Of a DNA stretch of 35,303 nucleotides, positions 15,932-24,107 are shown piece by piece. Both the position numbers and the translations under genes were made by a program. This DNA comes from Bacillota bacterium (GTDB lineage Bacteria > Bacillota > Clostridia > Acetivibrionales > DSM-1351). Each line of letters begins with the position of its first letter. Within the stretch, counting starts at the first letter, position 1. Under the pieces are notes generated by a model that was not told where the DNA came from, did not search any database, and was given only the letters and a program-made list of their open reading frames with translations. The DNA is taken from positions 1 through 35,303 of the forward strand of contig JAEYWA010000031.1 of assembly GCA_023431385.1 (NCBI GenBank). Reading direction: 5' to 3'.

Positions 15932-17344
15932 AAGAAGTGACCAGGTCTGTATTGTATCAATCTTTACTCTTACCAGCTTGCCTGCTATTTCTGGACTCCC
16001 TTTAAAATTGACGATTTTGTTTTCTCTGGTTCTCCCGGTGTAAGTAGTTTTGCAGCTTTTGCTGAGACCTTCAACTAGAACTTCCACTTCTTTTCCAAGA
16101 AGCTCATCGTTTATTTCACGACTTATGGTGTTTTGAAGAGCAAGAAGTCTGTCAAATCTCTCTTTCTTAGTTTCCTCAGACACCTGGTTCTCTTTGGTTG
16201 CAGCAGGTGTTCCAGTCCTTTTTGAGTAAAGGAAGGTATATGCCATATCAAACCTGGCTTTGGCAACAACGTCAAGAGTCTCAGCAAAGTCCTCTTCAGA
16301 TTCGCCGGGAAACCCTACAATTATGTCAGTTGACAGCGCAATTCCAGGTATATGGGTCTTTACTTTTTCAAGCAACTCAAGATACTGTTCCTTTGTATAC
16401 CTCCGGTTCATGTCATCCAGAATTCTTGTGCTGCCGGCCTGAACGGGCAAATGTAAATGCTCACAGACCTTATCACAATCTCTCATGGCGTAAATCAGCT
16501 CATCGGACAGATCCTTGGGGTGTGAAGTCATAAAACGTATCCGTTCAATGCCCTCTATGGTATTAAGCTCTCTGAGCAGGCCGGCGAAAGTGAACTCCCC
16601 TGCCAAATCCTTACCATAGGAATTAACATTCTGTCCAAGGAGGGTTATTTCCTTACAGCCTTCCAGGGCAAGCTTTTGAACCTCATTTTTTATTTCTTCC
16701 AAGCCTCTGCTTCGTTCTCGACCTCTGACATAGGGAACGATACAGTAAGAACAGAAGTTATTGCAGCCGTACATTACTGTAACCCATGCCTTAAGGCTGT
16801 CCTTACGTGTTATCGGCATATTCTCTGCAATTGAACCTGTTGAATCCCAAACATCAATTACCGCAGCTTTTGTTTCAATTGCTGTATTGAGTAATTCCGG
16901 GAACTTATATAAATTGTGTGTCCCAAAAACTATATCAACATGCTTGTATACTTTCTTAATATGCTCGACAACCTCAGGCTGCTGCATCATACAGCCGCAG
17001 ATTGCTATGACCAGACCGGGATTTCTTTCTTTTAGCTTTTTTAAAGCTCCTAAATGTCCGTAGACCTTTTGCTCTGCATTCTCCCTTACACAACAGGTAT
17101 TAAAAATAACCAGATCACTTTCAGTTCTCTTGAAGGATTCCGAATAGCCCATTTCGGACAGCATCCCCGAAAGGCGCTCGGAATCATTTTCATTCATCTG
17201 ACAACCAAAGGTTTCAATAATATATTTAACAGGTTTTCCAGTTTCTTTAACCCTGGCTTGATTATATTCCTTAAGCATTTCAATATATTTATACTGCTGA
17301 GCTATCTCCTCGGCAGAGACTTGCGTTGTTACTCTTTTGCTCAA
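15908..17344 (-). CDS. miaB: tRNA-2-methylthio-N6-dimethylallyladenosine synthase MiaB
   Basis: A radical-SAM methylthiotransferase of about 478 residues. It adds the 2-methylthio group to the base made by MiaA. The N-terminal UPF0004 domain supplies cluster cysteines in 'ETFGCQMNENDSE', 'FNTCCVRENAE' and 'AICGCMMQQ'. The radical-SAM CxxxCxxC is in 'YGCNNFCSYCIVPYVRGRE'. A TRAM domain ends the protein. Start: GGAGG (17355-17351) abuts an ATG at 17350, which is too close. The in-frame TTG at 17344 has 6-nt spacing and is preferred, giving a protein two residues shorter. It precedes the ricA-like gene by about 95 nt. The stop codon lies in a tandem duplication. Confidence 0.97.
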   Translation of the reverse strand: MSKRVTTQVSAEEIAQQYKYIEMLKEYNQARVKETGKPVKYIIETFGCQMNENDSERLSGMLSEMGYSESFKRTESDLVIFNTCCVRENAEQKVYGHLGALKKLKERNPGLVIAICGCMMQQPEVVEHIKKVYKHVDIVFGTHNLYKFPELLNTAIETKAAVIDVWDSTGSIAENMPITRKDSLKAWVTVMYGCNNFCSYCIVPYVRGRERSRGLEEIKNEVQKLALEGCKEITLLGQNVNSYGKDLAGEFTFAGLLRELNTIEGIERIRFMTSHPKDLSDELIYAMRDCDKVCEHLHLPVQAGSTRILDDMNRRYTKEQYLELLEKVKTHIPGIALSTDIIVGFPGESEEDFAETLDVVAKARFDMAYTFLYSKRTGTPAATKENQVSEETKKERFDRLLALQNTISREINDELLGKEVEVLVEGLSKSCKTTYTGRTRENKIVNFKGSPEIAGKLVRVKIDTIQTWSLLGKIVQQQ

Positions 17345-17502
17345 TGACATCCTCCATTCCCCATAGGCATTTTGTATATATCCGTACAAAATTCAGCTTA
17401 CTGCTGACTGTTTTAAATACAGTGAATATTATAACATAAAAAATATTTATATAAATAAAAATAACCTATTTTGACCGAATATTAAATTACTATAAAACAA
17501 AA

Positions 17503-17545
17503 TCAGCTACAATTAGTTATATTTTTAAATAACAATTATAGCTGA
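17503..17545 (-). terminator. Terminator of the htrA/secreted-protein operon
   Basis: On the minus strand TCAGCTATAATT pairs with AATTGTAGCTGA (one mismatch) and is followed by TTTTGTTTTA. It lies 38 nt after the stop of the 647-residue protein and insulates it from miaB. Confidence 0.75.
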
Positions 17546-17582
17546 CCCGCTTATGAATATTTAAATAAAAGCATTTGAATTA

Positions 17583-19526
17583 TTACTCTTCTTCGGTTGC
17601 ATCCTCAGAGGTCTTCTCATCCAATGAAGACTTTTCATTATTGGTAGATTTCTCATCTTTAGATGACTTATCAGCCTTTTCCGATTTATCTTTAGACTTA
17701 AATTCATCAAGAGAATGTTTTCTCCATTTTAGATCTAAACTACTGTAATTTACTTTATCAATTGTAGTGTTTTTCCAAAGGTTATCAATTTTCCTTAAGT
17801 TATCCGCGGAGGTATTTGTAACTGGTATAGATATTGATTGTACATATACCTTCTTTCCAACTTTTATAATGTAAATATATTCATTACTTAGATTGTCAAA
17901 ATTATAACTCTTTTTATTATCTTCTTTTAAGGATTTCTCTATCGCTTTCATATCGTATTCCCGGTTAATTTTGTATATGGTTACATCTTTAACTTCTGTT
18001 GATTGTATTTCAACTTTTACAATTCCGGAACGGGTTTCATCACTCTCCCGATAGCTCTCTCCAATTAATGAGATAGCTTCTTGAAATGACTCTGTTGTAG
18101 AACCGGCACTCATATTTATATTTATATTGCTAAAAGGTTCAGATGCCTTTATGTTTTCGTAATCACCCATTCCGTAATCAACTAGTAACAATAGGAATAA
18201 ATTACTGCTGTAGCTTGAACTACCTGAATTGGTATTCCAACTTCTTTTAACTTTAGTAGCAAAATTGTATTTATCCATAGCAAGTTCTTTATCTTCATTT
18301 AAGTTCATCATATCTTCAGACAGAACAATTTTACCTATATATTTGCTAAGCAGAGATTTATCAAGAGTGAAAGATTTGAACATAAAATCAAATTTGTCCA
18401 TCTTTTCCTTATCCAGATATTTATCATCGGCCATTATAGCAGTTATCAAGTATTTATAGCCATTTCCGACAACAAACAAGTAGTGTGATATAAACGGACT
18501 TTGAGTCATTGTTGTATCACGTACTGACATATGATATACATTATAGCCGTTTTGAACGTACTCTTTCTGGTATATTATGTCATATATGGCATCATTGTAA
18601 TTGCTGTTAAATCTTTTAATTTCTTTTTCAGCCCATTTTGAAGCATTTTCACCGGGTAAAGCAGAACCAATCAAGCTAACGGAAATTAACTCAGGTATTT
18701 TGTAGCCAGTATCCTTTTCCTTATTAATTTCACTTTCTTCAGTATTTTGCTTAAGTTCCTCGTCAGAATATACAGGACTAAATACTTGATCACGAGCATT
18801 AGACGCACCTAGGGCCTTCCAATATGGACTTAGCTTCATCTTCCACCCATAATTGGTATTCTTATATTCCCTAACTGTATTTAAAGAGTCTGATAGTTCT
18901 TTAATCAAAGGATTTTTATCATCAAAGGTCAGTTTAAAGGAGGATGTCAGCTTCTCAAACATTTCTTCATGCTGGAGGTAGAATTCCCTGTTCATATGTA
19001 CAGTTAACTTATAAATATTATTATTTGCAATATATATTCTGTTTTCAATGTATTCCTTGAATTGTCCGTCAACGGTATTATCAACCGAAAAGAAATCGTA
19101 ATACCCTCCTCCTTCGATTATCTGTAAATATCTTTGTCCGTTTTTGTCCTTAGTTATGTCTATCTGAAATTCTTTATCGCCGGAAACCCAATAAAAATCA
19201 GAGTAAGCTTCATTTTCTATAGAATATAAAATGTCTTCCAGCGCAAGGTTCTTTGAATTTTTTGTTACTTCCAGTTCAACACCTGCCTGATAACTGGTTG
19301 TTGACATACTAAAGTAGTTAACCCTGTCTGATTTATATACAACAGCATCATCAGGCAGATACATAGACCACTTGTATATACGACTTCCCACCTCTGTTTT
19401 GGAAATATCATCCTTATTTGAAAAAGCTTCATATAAATTGATATTTCCGCTTTCAGCATATGTACCAGGTGTGAGTGTACATATAACTAAAAATGTACAA
19501 ACTAAAAGAGCAACTACTCTCTTCAT
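17583..19526 (-). CDS. Secreted protein of unknown function with three similar domains
   Basis: A 647-residue protein, not recognised as a named family. A signal peptide (1-24, ending 'TYA') implies export. By eye the mature part shows three related segments, about 51-199, 226-388 and 419-590. The first two begin with an aromatic strand ('YKWSMYLPDD', 'YGWKMKLSPYW') and all end in a similar helix-strand ('MFEKLTSSFKLT', 'FDFMFKSFTLD', 'IDNLWKNTTID'). They vaguely recall PsbP-like alpha/beta domains. The last 45 residues are almost only Lys, Asp, Glu, Ser and Asn, as in wall-associated or flexible tails. It starts 24 nt after the stop of an exported HtrA-type protease, so the two are probably one operon. 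It could be a partner or substrate of that protease, but this is inference. Confidence 0.85.
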   Translation of the reverse strand: MKRVVALLVCTFLVICTLTPGTYAESGNINLYEAFSNKDDISKTEVGSRIYKWSMYLPDDAVVYKSDRVNYFSMSTTSYQAGVELEVTKNSKNLALEDILYSIENEAYSDFYWVSGDKEFQIDITKDKNGQRYLQIIEGGGYYDFFSVDNTVDGQFKEYIENRIYIANNNIYKLTVHMNREFYLQHEEMFEKLTSSFKLTFDDKNPLIKELSDSLNTVREYKNTNYGWKMKLSPYWKALGASNARDQVFSPVYSDEELKQNTEESEINKEKDTGYKIPELISVSLIGSALPGENASKWAEKEIKRFNSNYNDAIYDIIYQKEYVQNGYNVYHMSVRDTTMTQSPFISHYLFVVGNGYKYLITAIMADDKYLDKEKMDKFDFMFKSFTLDKSLLSKYIGKIVLSEDMMNLNEDKELAMDKYNFATKVKRSWNTNSGSSSYSSNLFLLLLVDYGMGDYENIKASEPFSNININMSAGSTTESFQEAISLIGESYRESDETRSGIVKVEIQSTEVKDVTIYKINREYDMKAIEKSLKEDNKKSYNFDNLSNEYIYIIKVGKKVYVQSISIPVTNTSADNLRKIDNLWKNTTIDKVNYSSLDLKWRKHSLDEFKSKDKSEKADKSSKDEKSTNNEKSSLDEKTSEDATEEE

Positions 19527-19550
19527 AATATGATTATTCCTCCGGCTAAT

Positions 19551-20618
19551 TTATTTTTTCTTTTCAGGTTGTTCCTTCAGAGTTACTTCAAGTTCAAAAA
19601 TCTTATTATCATGAGAAAATTTGAGTTTAACCTTATCTCCAGGTAAATAACTTTTTAATATTTCATTATACTCAGCAATTGAGGTGGTTTTCTGACCATT
19701 AATCGATTCCAGAATATCACCTTCCTTTACCTTATCATTTGTGACTACTGCATTTTTTTGAATTGTCACAACTTTTAAGCCCTGATTTGTAGGTAGCCCG
19801 AGAAGTGCTGCCCAGTTTTCCTCGAATTCAATTCCGGTGAAGCACCTTCTGATTTTTCCATACTTTTTGTAATGGTCCAGGAAGTATTTAACGTTACTTA
19901 CCGGAATAGCAAAGTTTATACCTTGAAATGAGGAATAGCCAAGAGTGTTTATTCCAATAAGCTCACTATCCATATTCACAAGCGGTCCACCGCTATTGCC
20001 AGGGTTAATGGCTGCATCGGTCTGAAGATAAGTGTAAATTCCATCAACCGGTCTGTTTAAACCACTCACAATACCTTTACTGGCACTGTTTCTATAACCG
20101 AAGAAAAGGGGTGTTCCTATAGCAATAACATCATCTCCGACTTTCATACCATCATCTTTTGCCAGAGCAATGGGTTTTAAATCATTTCTATCAATTTTCA
20201 GCAGAGCAAGATCAATTTCTTCATCAGCATATAGAATGCTAGCTGTATATACCTTACCATCGTATGTAACAACATAAATTTTATCTATCCCATCAATAAC
20301 ATGGTTATTAGTCAGAATTTTACCTTCTCCTTCTATAACTACTCCTGATCCATGCTGTAAATTCTTTGGATATTTTGAATAAACCTCGTCCTGATCACGG
20401 TATTTTGTATTATTTCCAATGATAGCAACCACCGACTCATTTACTTGATCTATTACATCAGAAACCTTTTTTTTATCTTTTTGCCGATCTGTGTCACTAT
20501 TCTGTATTTCTTTAGCTGCTTCAAGTACTTTCACATCTTCGTCTTCTTTTGCCAATGATTGAGCTGTAAATTGGAATATCATGAATAAAACTAATAACAA
20601 ACATGTAATTTTCTTCAA
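19551..20618 (-). CDS. Exported HtrA/DegP-like serine protease with one PDZ domain
   Basis: A 355-residue trypsin-like protease. A hydrophobic N-terminus (4-22, then 'SLAKEDE') serves as signal peptide or anchor. The catalytic triad is His106 in 'LTNNHVIDG', Asp136 in 'EEIDLALLKID' and Ser209 in 'INPGNSGGPL'. A C-terminal PDZ domain (about 265-350) contains 'VKEGDILESINGQ'. HtrA proteases cut misfolded or specific proteins at the cell surface. The TTG at 20618 is chosen as start because GAGGGGG lies 8 nt upstream. A longer reading to 20678 would place that site inside the gene. The gene leads an operon with the three-domain secreted protein and is divergent from the chorismate mutase-like gene. 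Confidence 0.93.
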   Translation of the reverse strand: MKKITCLLLVLFMIFQFTAQSLAKEDEDVKVLEAAKEIQNSDTDRQKDKKKVSDVIDQVNESVVAIIGNNTKYRDQDEVYSKYPKNLQHGSGVVIEGEGKILTNNHVIDGIDKIYVVTYDGKVYTASILYADEEIDLALLKIDRNDLKPIALAKDDGMKVGDDVIAIGTPLFFGYRNSASKGIVSGLNRPVDGIYTYLQTDAAINPGNSGGPLVNMDSELIGINTLGYSSFQGINFAIPVSNVKYFLDHYKKYGKIRRCFTGIEFEENWAALLGLPTNQGLKVVTIQKNAVVTNDKVKEGDILESINGQKTTSIAEYNEILKSYLPGDKVKLKFSHDNKIFELEVTLKEQPEKKK

Positions 20619-20718
20619 CTGCTTTTCCCCCTCGAAACATAATATAAAGCATTTAAAAACATAAAAATATAATATCATATATGCATATTTGTGTAAAACA
20701 TGGCATAATAAGCTATTT

Positions 20719-20834
20719 TTAAAGAGACAGGATATATTTTTCTTCTATCAGCTGATTTCCTGCAAGCATAACTGTTATAAATTCACCTGTACTTCTATTG
20801 TTGCCATACGTACTCCCATAATAAAATCCTCCGG
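20719..20834 (-). other. Possible remnant of a small gene (366-nt intergenic region 20619-20984)
   Basis: In the gap between htrA-like and the divergent 20985 gene, a good site (CCGGAGG, 20834-20828) stands 8 nt before an ATG at 20819. That ATG gives only 14 codons ('MGVRMATIEVQVNL'). In another frame, without a start codon, the same DNA reads 'YYGSTYGNNRSTGEFITVM' and on to a stop at 20719. A short gene with a frameshift near its start would explain both. The rest of the gap shows TATAAT-like boxes (20932-20943) suitable for the gene at 20985 and nothing else clear. Confidence 0.25.
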
Positions 20835-20984
20835 TTAGAAAATGTTATCAGATAATCAAACATATTTAAAGTCTTTTTGAACCAAATTTGTTTCATATGT
20901 GTTTTCTTATGGAATACATATGAAAAAAGTGTATAATTATAATATAGTTTTATATACTGAACAGTAGAAAAAGGAGCTAATATT

Positions 20985-21716
20985 TTGAATAATTGCAAAG
21001 ATTTAAAGGAAGTCAGGGACAATATAGACATTATAGATAATCAAATTGTTAAGCTAATAGCTGAAAGAAGTCTATATGTTAAACAAGCTTCGAAGTTTAA
21101 AAAAGATGCTGCAGAAGTCAAAGCTCCGCAACGAGTTGATACTATAATTGAAAAAGTTCGAAAGCTTGCTGAGGAAAACAACTTAAGTCCTGAAATAATC
21201 GAAAATGTTTATCGTAATATGATTGACTCATTTATCAGAATGGAGTTACAAGAGCATATACATAATGGGAAATCTGAAACAGTTATAGAAAATTCAATCA
21301 TTAGGTTCTTTGAAAGAGACAGATTTGCGAATTTTATTGGAATAGAGCTTATAAGTGTTAATTCCGGTCATGCAGTAACCCGCCTGGAACTACAAAAACG
21401 ACATCTGAATGGTCTTGATGTAGTTCAGGGTGGAGCTATATATACACTTGCAGACTTTGCTTTTGCAGCAGCAATCAATTCCTGCGGAATAGCTACTGTC
21501 GGTATAAACACGAGTATCTCCTATTTTAAAGCCCCGACGGGTAAGTTTATTACCGCTGAAGCTAAAGAAATCTCTTCGGATAAAAAGATATGCGGCTGTG
21601 ATGTTAATGTATTTGATGAAGATGGCTCCCTTGTAGCCAAATTCATTGGAACAGGATATAGAAAAAATATTTTGTTGGATTTTATTAATAATAGAGCTAT
21701 CCAAATTAAAAAGTAA
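20985..21716 (+). CDS. Fusion of an AroQ-type chorismate mutase-like domain and a hotdog (PaaI-like) thioesterase
   Basis: A 243-residue two-domain protein. Residues about 5-92 are an all-helical AroQ-like domain. They align by eye with the Escherichia coli P-protein mutase: Arg11, Arg28, Lys39, Arg50 and Gln89 fall at or next to its active-site positions. The residue matching its catalytic Glu52 is Val51. Residues about 105-230 are a PaaI-type hotdog domain, with 'NGLDVVQGGAIYTLADFAFA' (Asn142, Asp157) and 'TSISYFKAPTGKFITAEAKE'. The expected roles are chorismate or isochorismate binding and acyl-CoA hydrolysis. The joint function is unknown. Start: TTG 20985 with AAGGAG 8 nt upstream. It is divergent from htrA-like; the next gene has its own promoter. 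Confidence 0.85.
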   Translation: MNNCKDLKEVRDNIDIIDNQIVKLIAERSLYVKQASKFKKDAAEVKAPQRVDTIIEKVRKLAEENNLSPEIIENVYRNMIDSFIRMELQEHIHNGKSETVIENSIIRFFERDRFANFIGIELISVNSGHAVTRLELQKRHLNGLDVVQGGAIYTLADFAFAAAINSCGIATVGINTSISYFKAPTGKFITAEAKEISSDKKICGCDVNVFDEDGSLVAKFIGTGYRKNILLDFINNRAIQIKK

Positions 21717-21781
21717 TGGATAAAATTGATCTTGGTCAAAATACTACACTGGATTAACATAAATAGGACAAAATTTTAATA

Positions 21782-21810
21782 TTTACTCTATTTTACAACA
21801 ATTGTATAAT
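21782..21810 (+). promoter_or_regulatory. Predicted promoter of the 21847 secreted-protein gene
   Basis: TTTACT (21782-21787), a 17-nt spacer and a perfect TATAAT (21805-21810) lie 36 nt before the ATG. The -35 element matches consensus at only four positions. Confidence 0.45.
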
Positions 21811-21846
21811 TATTTTACGACAAATTATTATATAAGGAGTAATATT

Positions 21847-22857
21847 ATGAAAAGAAGAATTATATCATTTATAGTTATAGCAGCTCTTTTTCTCACATTT
21901 TCAGCTAGCCAGTCTAGTGTATCTGCTGCCGGTTCAGACAGTATCTATTCCAGTGATGTCCATAAGAATAATACTGGAAAGATTTTGTTCTCAGAGTCAA
22001 GTATCAAAGCTGGAAAGGAAACTGCAAGCCAATTTACTGACAAATTCACTGCAGACAGCCGTATCTATGGAATAGCATATCTTGATTCGAAAATCCAATC
22101 TATTGCTAAAAAGACAGACGAATCAGACGGGACATACATTCCCTATGAAACAGTTCAGGCCAGAGCAGAAATTTCTGTAGACGGAGATCTTCTTTATACT
22201 AACTCACCGGTTGAAATTCCGATGAATATTCAGGATTACGAGGCAAATAAAGCTTATATTACTTTTGAAATTATTCCAGATCCCAAAGATACCGTAGGTT
22301 ATTCTTTTACAAACTGGTATGAAAATTTATTTTTGCAATTGGATCCTGGTAGTCATGAAGTGTCAATTGATTTCTTAATTGGTTTTAAGAAAATTGCTTC
22401 AGGAAGTTTCAATATCGATTGGGAAAATGCAGATTTGGAAAATCTCCTTCAGAATGCCAAGGATTGCACTAAAATAGCATCTGACTACAGGGCTAAATTA
22501 AGAAAAATGCCAGTTCAGTTTTCTCAGAAGAATAGTCCTTACAAAGATCCATTATTATCAGACAAAAATCTAAAAGCTATGATTAAGGAAGCTTATTCAG
22601 ATTGCAAGAAAATTACGAAGCTCGTCACTTTTGGAAAGTCATCTAATTCATGGTATGTTGAAAAGGATGATTACGGCATACCTGATGCGAAGATATCCAC
22701 GAAGTTTACATGGGCTATTTATGAAAGTACCGATGGTTGGAGTTATATAATTCAGGTACAGGCTAAATGTGACTATGAAGGCGGCGGAGTTTATGGAGAG
22801 CCATATATAGACCCACTAATGAATAAGGCAAAGATTGCTACAAAAAATGTTAAGTAG
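21847..22857 (+). CDS. Secreted protein of unknown function
   Basis: A 336-residue protein, not recognised. Residues 1-28 form a clear signal peptide (basic start, hydrophobic core, 'SVSAA' before the cut). The mature protein is soluble-looking and mixed alpha/beta. Features that stand out are 'VGYSFTNWYENLFLQLDPG', which with the following 'HEVSIDF' suggests a beta-sandwich segment, and a C-terminal 'CDYEGGGVYGEPYIDP' segment. It has three cysteines in the mature part and no anchor or LPxTG motif. ATG 21847 has AAGGAG upstream; a longer reading to 21802 lacks one and would run into the promoter. It has its own promoter and terminator, so it is probably transcribed alone. Confidence 0.8.
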   Translation: MKRRIISFIVIAALFLTFSASQSSVSAAGSDSIYSSDVHKNNTGKILFSESSIKAGKETASQFTDKFTADSRIYGIAYLDSKIQSIAKKTDESDGTYIPYETVQARAEISVDGDLLYTNSPVEIPMNIQDYEANKAYITFEIIPDPKDTVGYSFTNWYENLFLQLDPGSHEVSIDFLIGFKKIASGSFNIDWENADLENLLQNAKDCTKIASDYRAKLRKMPVQFSQKNSPYKDPLLSDKNLKAMIKEAYSDCKKITKLVTFGKSSNSWYVEKDDYGIPDAKISTKFTWAIYESTDGWSYIIQVQAKCDYEGGGVYGEPYIDPLMNKAKIATKNVK

Positions 22858-22902
22858 TAAATAAATAATATGTTTTAATTAAAATTATAAATCTTATAAA
22901 TT

Positions 22903-22938
22903 AAAGATGGTGGATAAAGATTATCTACCATCTTTTTT
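22903..22938 (+). terminator. Terminator between convergent secreted-protein and ylzJ genes
   Basis: AAAGATGGTGGATAA pairs with TTATCTACCATCTTT (one mismatch) across a 3-nt loop, followed by TTT. It lies about 45 nt after the stop at 22857 and could work in both directions. Confidence 0.8.
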
Positions 22939-22979
22939 AGCTTTTGACTCATATAAAAAATATCTCAGTCAGGTTACAA

Positions 22980-23207
22980 TTATTTATCCCTTAAAATAGC
23001 TCCAGGTTGAAGCTTGGGATCAAGGTAATGCATTGGATTTGTGCTGAGGAGTCTTTCTATCTTCATACTTTCATCCATTGATCGTGAAGCCAGAACCTTA
23101 ACCCCGTTTATCACCATTTCAATAAACCCCGAGTTCATATCCGGTTGCTTATAATAGTCAATATTTTGAAAAATCACTGCTGGATCGTAAATTGTATATA
23201 AAATCAT
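22980..23207 (-). CDS. ylzJ: YlzJ-like protein
   Basis: A 75-residue protein with features of the YlzJ family ('MILYTIYDPAVIF' at the start, 'STNPMHYLDPKLQPGAIL' at the end). The function of the family is unknown. It lies 23 nt after the tepA gene on the same strand, as in Bacillus subtilis, where ylzJ follows tepA and precedes spoIIIE. The ATG has AGGGGGGA about 6 nt upstream. The context supports co-transcription with tepA. No spoIIIE follows here; instead the order is broken by a convergent gene. Confidence 0.88.
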   Translation of the reverse strand: MILYTIYDPAVIFQNIDYYKQPDMNSGFIEMVINGVKVLASRSMDESMKIERLLSTNPMHYLDPKLQPGAILRDK

Positions 23208-23230
23208 TGAAATCCCCCCTCCTGCGAGGT

Positions 23231-23953
23231 TTAATTTTTTTTATTCAACTCAATAAGCTCATTCAGTTTATTAATGGCATCCGACAAGCCTCCAACCTCA
23301 TCGATAAGTCCTATCCTTGCTGCTTCCTCTCCAAACAAAACCGTTCCTACGTCATTGGCTAGCTCACCAGTCTTAAGCATTAATTCTCTAAATTTATTTT
23401 TTGTTATTTTTGAGTGACTTGATACGAAATTTACAACTCTTTCCTGCATCTTATCAAAGTATTCATAAGTTTGAGGAACGCCTATTACCATACCGTTAAG
23501 CCTGATAGGGTGAATTGTCATAGTTGCTGAACTGGCGATGAAAGAATAATCCGCAGAAACGGCCATAGGGACACCAATACTGTGTCCTCCTCCCAGAACA
23601 ATTGAAACTGTAGGTTTTGACAGGCTAGCCACCATTTCCGATATGGCAAGACCGGCTTCAACATCACCACCAACAGTATTTAGTATAAGCAGCAGACCTT
23701 CTATGTGTTTACTTTCTTCTATGGCAACAAGCTGGGGAATTACATGCTCATATTTTGTTGTCTTGTTATGGGGCGGCAGAAGTATATGTCCCTCTATCTG
23801 CCCTATTATGGACATACAGTGTATATTGCTCTCTTCATTTGGTATATTTGTGGTCCCCAGTTCCTTGATTTCCTGTACATTTTCATTCTGAACCTGCTGT
23901 GCTCCTGCAGGCTGTGTATCAGGTGTATCATTTAGTCCGTTTTTTATGTTCAC
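23231..23953 (-). CDS. tepA: TepA-type ClpP-family serine protease
   Basis: A 240-residue protein of the ClpP/crotonase fold and the TepA subgroup. Visible are 'LNTVGGDVEAGLAI', Ser125 in 'GGGHSIGVPMAVSADY', His148 in 'ATMTIHPIRL' and Asp218 in 'RIGLIDEVGG', which together form a plausible Ser-His-Asp triad. Bacillus TepA is linked to protein export and spore germination, possibly by degrading signal peptides or small spore proteins. The N-terminal 40 residues are a low-complexity, acidic extension. Start: GTG 23953 has GGAGG 5 nt upstream; a reading to 23986 would place that site inside the gene. It leads a two-gene operon with ylzJ. Confidence 0.92.
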   Translation of the reverse strand: MNIKNGLNDTPDTQPAGAQQVQNENVQEIKELGTTNIPNEESNIHCMSIIGQIEGHILLPPHNKTTKYEHVIPQLVAIEESKHIEGLLLILNTVGGDVEAGLAISEMVASLSKPTVSIVLGGGHSIGVPMAVSADYSFIASSATMTIHPIRLNGMVIGVPQTYEYFDKMQERVVNFVSSHSKITKNKFRELMLKTGELANDVGTVLFGEEAARIGLIDEVGGLSDAINKLNELIELNKKN

Positions 23954-24107
23954 TTCAACCTCCATTTCGCTTAATAACAGCGTCACATACTAGAAAAACA
24001 GTAAAAATTTGTTTTTCTGTAATTTTTGTCTTATATTATTATTAAGTTATTTTATAAAATAATACGTAAAATCATACAAAACAAATAATTAGTTTAAGGG
24101 GCCTATT

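Noticed and set aside
15434..15940. A long plus-strand reading frame opposite the ricA-like gene and the end of miaB
   Set aside because: It is antisense to two well supported genes, lacks a ribosome binding site, and its repetitive Leu-Asn-Tyr end simply reflects the 24-bp tandem repeat.
20795..21031. A 78-codon minus-strand frame overlapping the chorismate mutase-like gene start
   Set aside because: No ribosome binding site, no domain, and it covers the promoter and start of a well supported divergent gene.
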